From NCBI GenBank assembly GCA_030685235.1, contig MU839100.1, positions 62,001 through 126,000 on the forward strand: 64,000 nt of DNA. The letters run 5' to 3'. Made by a program: the position numbers and the translations under genes. The DNA comes from Copromyces sp. CBS 386.78. Taxonomy: Eukaryota; Ascomycota; Sordariomycetes; Sordariales; Sordariaceae. Each line of letters begins with the position of its first letter. The stretch's first letter is position 1. Below are positions 37,908 to 47,598 of this stretch, one piece after another. Under the pieces are notes generated by a model, which saw only the letters and a program-made list of their open reading frames with translations, did not search any database and had not been told where the DNA came from.

Positions 37908-38139
37908 TATTACGGAGATAATACCGTTAGGAATATAGTTAAATATACGTAATTGTACGAGGAAGGAAAGAAGGAGAGGAGGGAGGAGTACAGTCTAAAT
38001 ATAGAGCAGGCTATACCGTACCCGGAACCAGACCGAAGCCCACTAGTGCGTGCGTATATGCGGTCCTATTGGCTAATAGCCAATGGACTCGACTATGCAG
38101 TGCCCAGTGCTATGTGCCATCATAGGTAATCTTGTGATA
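37908..38139 (-). repeat. LTR (5') of gypsy copy 2
   Basis: 232 bp, begins TATTACGGAG and ends CTTGTGATA. Confidence 0.9.
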
Positions 38140-38529
38140 ATAATAGATTATTCTACCCTTTATTTATTATCCGGGCTTTTTAAATTCTAATATCGCTTTA
38201 ATTACCTCTTTTATATTATACTTATTTATATAAAGTAAACCGAATTTAGGGAATAAATTAGCTAGGTTTTTAATTTAGACTTTAAATTACTTTTCGTTAG
38301 CGGCGGCTTTAATATTAGTAAATTTAAACTAATTTACCGGGGGATAATAAAATTACTATAATATACTAATATCCGGCACTTAGAAATATATATCATTCTT
38401 AACTAAATTTAGGTTAGGTACCGGCTAAATTTTAAAAACTTAGTATAACGCTATCTATAAAAATTAAAAAATTATATAGAAGGGGTTATATAATATGTAA
38501 AGGGGGTATAGGCTATTTTACTTTAATAG

Positions 38530-38775
38530 GAGGGGATATAAGTATTTTTAGAATCCGAATTGCGTTTAAATATAATAGGGGGCGGGAAGGGAACGAAAAA
38601 ATATTATCGGAAGGAATATAAATATTTATAGAATCCGAATTATATTTAAATATAATAAGGGCGGGAAGGGAATAAGAAAATATTATTAGAAAGGATATAA
38701 ATATTTATACAATCCGAACTTATATTTAAATACGATAAGGGTAGGAAGGGAATAAAAAAATATTATTAGATTCTT
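38530..38775. repeat. Tandem array, ~80 bp period, 3 copies
   Basis: AATCCGAA(T/C)T recurs near 38552, 38632 and 38711. Each unit ends in a GGGCGGGAAGGGAA-like purine run. Confidence 0.75.
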
Positions 38776-40199
38776 ATAATAGGAGGCGGAAGGGAAATAA
38801 GAAAATATAACTTAAATTATAAAAAGAAGGAAGAGGGAAGGATTTTAAAATGGGGGAAATTCTTATACCCGAATATATAAACTATTTATAATTAGAAAAT
38901 TAGGGTAGAATTAGAAGTTTAAAGGAAATTTATAGTAGGTTTCTATATTTTTATCTAATTTTATCTATCCTTCTTAACCCCTATAGGATTTAAACGAAAG
39001 AATAAGAAATTTCGCCTATTTACTTATTAAAGATTAAAAACTACCTATATTTACTTCTTCTATTTAATTAGTATAATACTAATCTTTACTTATTTAGCGG
39101 GTAAGGCTATACTTATATATATAATAATAGAATAAGCCGCGCGCAAGTTTAAACCTATAACGCTAGAACCGCTATTTATAGACTTTTTTATTTATCCCGC
39201 CCTTACCAATCTCCTCTTTTCCTTATTCGTATTATTGTAAATTAACCTCTCTATATTAATATTGAATACTTCTAATACAATAAGTATAAGGCGGCTATAT
39301 TTTATAATTAATATATTGCTATACCCCCCCAATTATTTCTATAATTCGAATATTAGAATAATTTTAACGAAATTTTAAATAATTAAAATAAATATTTATT
39401 TTCCGAATTAATATATAAGTACGTTTATAAAAGTAAATATTATAAACGCTTCCTTCGGTAATTCGAATAATTTAAGTATATTAGAATAGAGGATTTTAAT
39501 TATATTTATTATAAAGTAGTCTAATTCGACTAGGGCGAAATTAGCCTTCGTCAATTTAATTGGGCGCCGGACGGGTATTACGAACTTCTTTAATATAAGT
39601 AATAAGAGACTTAATAAAGGATAATACTTATTATAATATTACTATAAAAGTATTATAGTAGGATGAATACCGGTATATTTAGCGTCGAAGTTTTTTATAT
39701 AGGTAGGTAGACTTTTAAATTCGGGAAATAGTTTAAACTCCTACAATAGCCTTATAATATATAGTCTAAAGTAACCTATATTAACGAATTCGTATATTTC
39801 CTTATATTTATTAATATACTTCTTTTAATATAATTCCTCTATTATAATCTATATACGAAATTAGCGATTACTATTACTAATACCCAATTCCTAAAGGATT
39901 AGACTATTAAAAGTAGTTTTATCGTTATTTAATAACTTATTCTATATATTTTCGTCCGACGTATTTTCTATATTTAACGTATTTTCGTCTAATATATTTA
40001 TATCGGGTAATAGAAGCGGTTAGACTAGGTTATCGATTAAAGCAAAATTTAATATAGTATATTAAATATTAATAGAAGGAAGGGCCGGGACTTTAAGGGT
40101 TTCTAACCCTAAATTATTAATATAATTTATAGAAATATCGCCGGTATAAATATTAATATTTACTATAACGGATTTATTTAATTAGCTTAAATAATCGAA

Positions 40200-40520
40200 C
40201 TAATAATATAGTATAAAATAATACCCTATACTATATATAGTAATATCCGTACGGATAGCGTATCCGAAGTGCTAAATTAAGTCTATAATATTATTAAATT
40301 TAATTACGCCGTATTAAATTACGTACTATATATCCGGAATATTTATATTTATACCGAATAAATAGTAGTAAGTATAATTTAATACGTAGAATCTAATCGC
40401 CTAAAGTCCTCGTATATCTCCTTCTAATTTCGGGGATATATATTAGCGTTGTATTTATAAATTATTTTTATTATATATAAAGGATTATAGCCGGATAATA
40501 TAAGATAACGTAGAAGGTGC
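40200..40520 (-). pseudogene. RIP-killed open frame of unknown family
   Basis: The minus strand reads AHLLRYLILSGYNPLYIIK and then YPRN-KEIYEDFRRLDSTY with RIP-type stops at likely Trp codons. No family recognised. Confidence 0.35.
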
Positions 40521-41072
40521 GCCCGAATAGAAAAAAAAAATAGCTTAGTATTAATATAAATTATTATTTTCGGAATAAAATAAAAATTTAATTTAGGGGC
40601 GTTGGGCGTTTGGGGGCCGAGGACGAATTTGAGCCGCTAATAATTGTAGAACCTACTTCGTAGGATTGGCTATAGTACTATAATAATATTGGCGCGGTCG
40701 ATAGAAGTACGAATAATAGTAAATTTACCTAATTTATAACCTTTAGAGCGAAAACCGCTATATTTATATATATAATATTATATATTATATATTAATATAA
40801 CCGTATATCCGAACTAAGGAATATTAGATAAGATAGCGGTTTTAATAGTATAAATATCTATAAACTACTTTCGGAACTCGCGCTATTAAAATATAGTATA
40901 TAATTCGTTAATAATAATAAAAGTAATCTGCTAATTAAATAAAGCCTTATATATAAACTCTATAAATTTTATATCGGTAATTTATTTTAAACCGAAGAGG
41001 ATATATATATAATTTCCAAATTTTGAATCTATTTAAAAGCGAATATACTATTAGGCAATTAATTAGAGTTCG

Positions 41073-41125
41073 TTTAAAACCGATAGGAGGGGGGATAATA
41101 ATAACCCCCCCCTATCGGTTTTAAA
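41073..41125. repeat. Hairpin-family element H6 (nearly perfect)
   Basis: TTTAAAACCGATAGG plus a G run faces a C run plus CCTATCGGTTTTAAA across an AT-rich loop of ~10 bp. Architecture matches H1-H5 but the inner letters differ (CCGATAGG against TCCTATAGG). Confidence 0.8.
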
Positions 41126-41934
41126 AAGAAGAGAAATTAGATTTTTATACTTTTATAATTAATTAGTCAATTAAAATAGGCCGAATACCCGGGTATTTTA
41201 CAATAGTATTATACTATTTCTTACTAAACCGATTAAATAATATAATTTAGATAGTAACCTTATTAAATAGAATAATAAATATAATTTAAAAAATAATACT
41301 TTTACCATAGTTAATTCGGATAATAAGGATTATATCGCCTCGTTTATAAATAATATAGTAAATATACTCAATTTAATTAAGCTTCGGGCGACGCCGTTCC
41401 CGGTCTAATAGTAAGCCCTAATTTAATATATATATAACGACTGTATTAATAAAACTATATTAAATTTATTCGTTGTCAGTAGAAGTTATATAATATAATA
41501 CTTCGCTAATTTAACTTCGAAGGGCAATATTAGAAAGTTCGGATATATTTAATTTACGAAAGTCGGTAATATAATGGATAAATACTATAAATTTATCAGT
41601 ATTATATTTTTAATCGCTTATTATTTATATTAAATTTCGTATTAATACGACGATAGATTATTAAAATAGAGTATATAATCCTAATCGGAGCCGTTTTGCG
41701 CAAACTAAACGCTATACCTATAGGGCTAGAAATTCCTATTATATAGCGGAAATATAAAAAAAAATGTATAGGAATATAAATTTATAATATATATAATCTT
41801 CAAATACTTTATTTTATTATGTTAAAAATTATTATAATTATATAAAATTAGAATATTTATCCGAAGCTAAATAGAAATTGAATATTTTTATATAAATTTA
41901 TTACTTTCATTTAACCTTAGTACAAACGTGAACC

Positions 41935-42071
41935 AATATTACACCATTTAGACCCGCAAGTTCCAAGCTACGCGCCACATACTCTACTGTAGCGGCCGAA
42001 AAGCGGGGCGGATCCGCAGGGGAAAAAATAGGGGCTGACAATTTGGAGAGCGTCGTTGTTATGAGAGACTA
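41935..42071. mobile_element. Right half of MITE copy 2
   Basis: Matches 1903-2039 of copy 1 and ends GAGACTA, followed by the 8 bp duplication GGAAAGCT (42072-42079). The first 33 bp repeat the end of the left half. Confidence 0.85.
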
Positions 42072-42150
42072 GGAAAGCTCAGACAAGACGGACTCAATTG
42101 CTGGTAAATGTTTCAATTTTGGAAACAAGTCCCAAGTCAAGATTGGATGA

Positions 42151-42160
42151 CACGTGACGT
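42151..42160. promoter_or_regulatory. Composite CACGTG / TGACGT site upstream of pantothenate kinase
   Basis: CACGTGACGT overlaps an E-box (bHLH, Cbf1-type) and a CRE-like TGACGT half. It lies ~400 bp before the start codon. Motif match only. Confidence 0.3.
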
Positions 42161-42566
42161 CCTACACCAAACAAAATGGAAGGATCAATGATGTGCCGTG
42201 CCTCGGGCGAAAGGGGTCACACTCCCGTCGTCACGGTTATTTTGTTGGGGTTTCTTTTCTGGACAGGGGTTAGGACCAGGCATGCAGGCCATCTTTTTCT
42301 TGTAGCACCTTATCGATAACCCGTGCGGGACGTTTTTGGGGCCCGCCTCTGACTAGATCACCACCAAATGCACCCGGGATATGATCTACAATGTAGTTTT
42401 CAGTATCCCTCCTCCTTTAAAAGGTCTCTGACAAGTCTGTCTCGTCCAAAAGCGCTCTCCGAATGGCAGCCCTCAAAGACACCCTCATGCCTCCCTGATC
42501 CGTTTTTGTTGTTCTAACCTCAACCTACCCTTTTTCTCCGTGTTATGAACCACAAGAGATCCGACA

Positions 42567-44369
42567 ATGTCGTCAGAAACCTACCAAGCCGAAGCCGAGG
42601 CTGTTGCTCTCCACCCGCGACACCCATCGTCGCGACCGCAATCCGACCACCCACAAGCCGAATCCCACGACCGAGACCTGAGGAATGACGGCATACTGCC
42701 GCAGGCCGACCAATTGACCACTCATCTCTCTCCGAACGCTGCCCTGACCACTCCAACAACGCCCACGATGACCAGCCCCGAGATTGCGACTGCGTCAACT
42801 CCTCTCACAGCCTTGACCTCTGCGACAACGTCGCCCCCGTCAGCCAACCGCCAGCGCGCATCTATATCCGGCCCGATCGAGCTCGACACTGCCTTGAGCC
42901 ATCCGGGCTCTGTTCGCATCAATGTCAAGGGCGCATTCATTGTCGAGCACGGCAGCGCTTCGCCGCCACAAACACCAAGTGGAAGCAGCAGCCGCGGTGG
43001 TTCACCAAGTCGTCAAGAGTCAAAGGACATCAGATTACCGAACCACACTTCGGTAGTAAGCCATATCGCTGTTGATGTAGGTATACCCTTCCGGCAATTC
43101 TTTCCTGGGATAACCAATCGGACGCCTTGCTAACAAATGATACCTCGGACAGATTGGCGGTTCTCTGGCTAAACTCGTTTACTTTTCCCGCGAGCCTCAC
43201 TCCTCGGAACCAGGTGGCCGCCTCAACTTCGTTAGCTTCGAAACGGACCACATCGATGATTGCCTCGAGTTCATGAGCGCCCTCAAGCGCAAACACGAAA
43301 CGCTCAATGGATCCAACATTGTCCCCGAGCTGTGCGTCATGGCTACGGGCGGCGGCGCATACAAGTTTTACGACATGATTCGCGACGTTTTGGGGGTCGA
43401 TGTCATCCGTGAAGATGAGATGGAGTGTCTAATAATAGGTATGGCGTTCCTTCGTACCCGCCTTTGCGCTGGTTAGAATTGTCGCTAACATGCATAACTC
43501 CAGGACTTGACTTCTTCATCACCGAGATCCCCCGCGAGGTCTTCACCTACTCAGAACAAGACCCAATGAACTTTGTCGATCCCTCTACCCATGAATACCC
43601 ATACCTCTTGGTAAATATCGGTTCTGGAGTGTCGTTTCTCAAAGTAACAGGGCCTCGGGACTATCAGCGTGTGGGCGGAACGTCACTTGGCGGCGGCACA
43701 CTTTGGGGCCTGCTCAGTCTCCTCACCGGGGCTCGTAGCTTCGATGAGATGCTGGACATGGCATCCAAGGGTGACAACAGCAAAGTCGACATGCTAGTCG
43801 GCGACATCTACGGTACCGACTACGGCAAGATTGGTCTCAAGAGTACCACCATTGCCAGCTCTTTTGGAAAAGTCTTCCGCATGAAGCGACAAGCCGAGAC
43901 TGAAGCTGAGGACAGCGGTGGCCTTAGCCCGGTCGACGTTGACGAGGTACCATCCAGCGCCGCCGAAAGCGGCGAGCCCTCTACATCATCAACAAAATTG
44001 CCTGGCAACAAGCTCTTTTCGAGCGCCGACGTCTCGGTCTCTTTGCTGTACGCGATCAGTAACAACATTGGACAGCTCGCCTATCTGCAGAGTCAGATAC
44101 ACGAACTGAGCCATATCTACTTTGGCGGGTCCTTCATTAGGGGACACCCCCAGACCATGAACACGCTCAGCTACGCCATCAAGTTCTGGAGTAAGGGCGC
44201 CAAGCAGGCGTACTTCCTCAGACACGAGGGCTACCTGGGAGCCGTCGGCGCGTTCCTGAAGCGGCAGCCTCAGAACTGGGGCCGTAGGGGGAGCTTCGAT
44301 CAGGCTGCCGCCATGCAAGCGCGGATGAACGCTCGCACGAGGACGAGGGATTCGGGCGACGAATCATGA
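42567..44369 (+). CDS. Pantothenate kinase (eukaryotic type II PanK)
   Basis: Phosphorylates pantothenate, the first and controlling step of coenzyme A synthesis, in the cytosol. Exons 42567-43076, 43153-43438 and 43504-44369 give 553 residues. Both introns have GCTAACA branch points, and the joins read AVD-IGGSLAKLVY and ECLIIG-LDFF. After a ~165-residue Ser/Thr/Pro-rich tail come the ATP phosphate loop (VDIGGSLAK), the family Glu region, MATGGGAYKF, LLVNIGSGVSFL, RVGGTSLGGGTLWGL and the C-terminal IYFGGSFIRGHPQTMNTLSYAI. Yeast Cab1 is ~367 aa, so the extra length is the disordered tail and an acidic insert (residues ~410-455). Start codon ACAATGT context. Complete and well conserved. Confidence 0.92.
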
Positions 44370-45057
44370 TGCTGTTGTCTGTGTCTTGAACTAGAGCTAA
44401 AGTAAAAGGAGGAAGCAAGAGCGGATACCCGTTATAGAGAGAAGGGGAGGAAGGAAGGTTCTTCTTCTTCCAGTTTTACATGTTTTTATTAGCTTTCATT
44501 GCGGGCGTTGGATTTTCGTTTTGGTTTTTTTCCCGATGGGTGGACGGACACTGTTCATCTTCTCCATCCAGATGGTACATGATTAGCGCAAGCTTTTGAT
44601 TTTTCTTGGGGGCAGCCTTTTGTTATTATATCCTTTTAGTCCTGTATCGTTAGCGCTCGACTTTGGGCGACCCGTTTTTGTTACGAGATACCTGGATAAA
44701 CTTTGGAAGCAGCACAATCTAAAGAAAGGTAACAGTCACCTTTATTCTCCGTTCATTTCAGTTTGCCTTCTCTACATTGAAACCTCGCGCGAACTCAATA
44801 GCTGATTCCGCCAACGACTACAGATGGAATACACCGCACCGTATATAATGGAACCCATGGGAAAAGAAAAAAGAAAAACCCTGTAGTATCTAACGCTGAA
44901 ATCAGCATTCGAGATCAGTCCTAAGTTGAAGTTGCCCTCGCCTTGGATTGTTATAAGCCGCTTGCCTTGCCGCCTCCGGAACTGTACCTCTTCTTCACTT
45001 CCACCGCCCCGCCATATCTTGTATCTGATCAGACCCAGAATCAAGCACTTCACCAAC
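44370..45057. other. Intergenic, no gene seen
   Basis: Probable 3' UTR of the kinase gene with T-rich runs, then promoter-like sequence. Short frames lack recognisable features. Confidence 0.4.
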
Positions 45058-45252
45058 ATGGAAACTACTCTGGGTGTTTCCGACACAAGTCGACACAGCC
45101 ATCCGTCCTATGTTGACATTTCAGATTCGCGGTGCTGCCGTTGCATCTTCGTCGCCCTAACTGTTTATGCAGCCATAGGCGTTGCCATAGACATAGCCGG
45201 TATCGTCGCGTCAATCTGGGCCGTGGTGAATTACCTCAAGAACCGTTCCTGA
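45058..45252 (+). CDS. Possible 64-aa single-pass membrane protein
   Basis: ATG in good context (ACCAACATGG). A polar N-terminus of ~28 residues is followed by SRCCRCIFVA and a ~30-residue hydrophobic segment, ending VNYLKNRS. The hydrophobic helix and CxxC-like cysteines suggest a small membrane protein, but no family is recognised and chance cannot be excluded. Confidence 0.35.
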   Translation: METTLGVSDTSRHSHPSYVDISDSRCCRCIFVALTVYAAIGVAIDIAGIVASIWAVVNYLKNRS

Positions 45253-45394
45253 CACTGACAACACCCCTCCCTCCCCTCTACACTGGTTTTCAGCTTCCGA
45301 CTACCAACTATGCCGAAAACTCCCTTCTCGATGTCTCCCTCATCAATATCGATCGACCGATCGTTTCGTTTCGTTTTATCGTTGTAGAAAAAGG

Positions 45395-46306
45395 TTAGGC
45401 CTTGACAGCCTTCTTGACCTCATCCTTCACGCCCTTGGCCTCCTCCTTCACGTTCTCCTTGGCTTCCTCAGCAGCGGCGGGGAGGGTCTGGTTCTTATGG
45501 GATTGGTGCCAGAGGACGATGCGGGAGACTTGGACGATACCGACCATGCCGAGGAAGAAGTTGACGGCGGCGAGACTGCGAGTAAAATGAGGACGGTTAG
45601 TTTTTGGGTTGTGAGTAAAGGGATGAGGGGTATACATGGGTATATAAGGGGGACGAAGGAGGAAGAGGAGTATGAATATGGAGATAGGTATGGATTCGGA
45701 GAGGGGATGGAGAGTAGATGGTGGTTATTGTTGGGGATGGGATGACGTAGGTTTGTTTAAGTATGGGGCCGAAGACGAAGGGCGACGACAAGATGGAGGA
45801 AGGGAAACCCACAGGTAGTTCTTGGGCTTGATAATCAAGCACCAGCGGGTCCAGATGAGACCGGTGGCAGTCAGGGCGCCGTTCTGGGTGAGCGAGAGCT
45901 TCTCGGCCGGGCGCGCAAAGTCGGAGATACCTGCGAGGACGAGACCCCATTTCATGACAGGGGCCCTGTTGTTTTTGAATAGACATGGATTAGCTTTTGC
46001 TCTTGTTCGTTTGAACGCGTCTTGTCGTTTTGGTTCGATATATTTTGTTTATCGTCGGCTTGCTGCTGCTTGATGTTGCGCCGACTGGGAAACTCCTGGT
46101 AAAGGTCCCAAAACAACATACCAGAAGTGCACCGTCTTGAAGCCAATGGGGCTGTTCCACATGCGCTTGAAGAAGGACTCTTGCGCCTGCTCCGAACTCG
46201 CTGTGCTCTGGAAACGCTTGCCGCCATTGCGGGCAGCGTTGGAGGTGAAGAAGGTGTTGCGGAACACGGGGCGCGCAGCGCGGAAGAAGTTGTTCATCGG
46301 GGCCAT
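45395..46306 (-). CDS. MPC2: Mitochondrial pyruvate carrier subunit 2 (MPC2/MPC3 type)
   Basis: Inner-membrane subunit that pairs with MPC1 to import pyruvate into the matrix. Exons (minus strand) 46306-46122, 45965-45813 and 45575-45395 give 172 residues. Introns are 156 and 237 bp, with GTATGT and GTGGGT donors. The joins read HFW-APVMKWGLV and NYL-LAAVNFFLG. A basic N-terminal presequence (RAARPVFRNTFFTSNAARN) is followed by the family core: SPIGFKTVHFWAP, GISDFARPAEKLS, IWTRWCLIIKPKNY and NFFLGMVGIVQ. A Lys/Glu/Ala-rich tail ends the protein. The WAP-MKWG and IWTRW motifs separate it from MPC1. Confidence 0.93.
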
Positions 46307-47055
46307 TGTGTCGGACGGGGGCGCTTGCGACTCGACTCGAAGTGGGATGGTTCGTGGTGGGATGTCCGAGTTGAATCTCGAGTTGGAGGTTCGGACTTCT
46401 TGGGGGCACGGCGCCGGGGCGAAAGTGGAATGGAGCTGAAAGTGGAGGCTCTCAATGGAAGGTCCGGTCTGAACTTCAGAGTCGGCGGTTTTATTAATCA
46501 GTGACTTGGGTAGGAGTCACTCCAGTGCGGAGTAAGCGGCGTGCCCAAGGTTGCTCGTTAACAGCCCCGGACCACCTTAGCTGACCCAGAATCTCATAAA
46601 CTGACCTTGAAGTGATGCGAACGTAATGAGCGCGATGATCTTGAAAATCACTTCAAAACACTTCTTCTTTGACCAATGTTTTAAGTAAGCTGAAGGCACA
46701 GCAGGCTTTCGACAAATCATCACTTTGCGCCCAGAGCAAACAAACCGCTGTCCTTTGTTGGGGACTGCGGAGATAATCAGGATTTTGTCTTGTCTTTCAG
46801 TGTTTTGTGGCTCGTGCACCGTTGGGGAAGCCCGACATTTGTGCAACCTCTTCAAGCTTTGTGCAAATCGCTTTCTTATGCAATCGGCTGGGGTAATTGT
46901 GCATCTCGAAATCCCAGGTGGAGCTCCCGTCTCTTGGTCGGCAACATCGCCCGCTTGCCGTAAAGGTGCCCGTAGGACAACGACAAGCGCTCAATCAATA
47001 CCCCCATCTGCCAATTCTTCCGCCTCTTCAACTCGACATTGTCTCAATCGCAAAC
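46307..47055. other. Divergent intergenic region between MPC2 and NDUFA2
   Basis: ~750 bp shared upstream region of two nuclear genes for mitochondrial proteins, possibly a common promoter. No gene supported; open frames here are out of context. Confidence 0.4.
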
Positions 47056-47598
47056 ATGTCGGGCAGATTCGCTTTCAGCAAGGGCCTGAAGGAGGTCCGC
47101 TTCCTGTTCTGCCAGACGGGCGAGCACAGCGCTGCCACAAGGTGAATGATCCCAGCCCTACAGATGGAGTCTCCCGTCAACGCAGCAGCGTGAATGACTC
47201 GAGCCATACCCGCTTCCCCTGATTTCGAGAACTGAACCCCAGACTAACTTTAACTCTTTTGAAATCCAGATCGTTTCTCCTCCAAAACTACCCTGCCATG
47301 AAGAAGGACAACCCTGCGACACCGATTCTGATCCGAGATGCGTCTGGCACGCCGCCCAAGGTCTATGCGAGATTCGGTTGGTGGACCCTGTCTATATGGT
47401 ACCATGCTCTGCTGTTCTGGGTTGGTTCTAATGCTCGTCCTTTGCAGAGTTCGGTAAGGAGAAGAGTCAGTCGTTGGAGGGTAGGTCATGGCATTCCGTA
47501 CACCTCGTCCGGACAAATAACTAACACTGATGGTTCTAGGTTTGTCCGACCAGCAAATCGAGGAGACAGTATCATCCCTCGTCAAGAACAGTTCTTGA
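47056..47598 (+). CDS. nuo-10.5: NADH:ubiquinone oxidoreductase 10.5 kDa / B8 subunit (NDUFA2)
   Basis: Accessory subunit of respiratory complex I with a thioredoxin-like fold, in the peripheral arm on the matrix side. Four exons, 47056-47141, 47270-47376, 47448-47480 and 47540-47598, give 94 residues, the usual family length. The introns (128, 71 and 59 bp) have good branch points (CTAAC, TCTAATG), and exon 3 is only 33 bp. Conserved pieces: FAFSKGLKEVRFLFCQTGEH, FLLQNYPAMKKDNPATPILI, PKVYARFEFGKE and LSDQQIEETVSSLV. No single open frame covers it, so it is easily missed without splicing. Confidence 0.93.

Larger units (their letters stand above)
30815..38139 (-). mobile_element. Ty3/gypsy LTR retrotransposon, copy 2 (7.3 kb, RIP-inactivated)
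   Basis: Same family and orientation as 3505-10800. LTRs of 232 bp, 5 bp duplication ATAAT (30810-30814 and 38140-38144). The minus-strand RT box reads AYLDNILIFLNNEEE (about 34085-34125), with one catalytic Asp kept and one changed to Asn. RNase H lies near 33480-33690. Short open frames at 34703-35143 are fragments of the pol relic. It is nested in the unknown insert. Confidence 0.9.
14326..41934. mobile_element. 27.6 kb insert splitting MITE copy 2; ~20 kb unknown RIP-inactivated unit plus gypsy copy 2
   Basis: The insert is bounded by a 33 bp direct repeat of MITE sequence (14293-14325 and 41935-41967), whose copies differ only by five transitions. No terminal inverted repeat is evident. 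Subtracting gypsy copy 2 leaves ~20.3 kb with extreme CA/TG depletion. It has long frames on both strands interrupted only by RIP-type stops, at least five tandem arrays and a set of similar hairpins. RIP acts on duplicated DNA, so at least one other copy probably existed. It may be one large cargo-bearing element or several stacked ones; I cannot name the family. Confidence 0.55.

Noticed and set aside
14326..41934. Starship element hypothesis
   Set aside because: Inward-pointing first frame and cargo-like content fit, but I see no DUF3435 recombinase motifs, and the 33 bp flanking repeat is longer than expected. Kept only as something to test.
14326..41934. Maverick/Polinton hypothesis
   Set aside because: No long terminal inverted repeats at the insert ends and no recognisable protein-primed polymerase or packaging ATPase motif.
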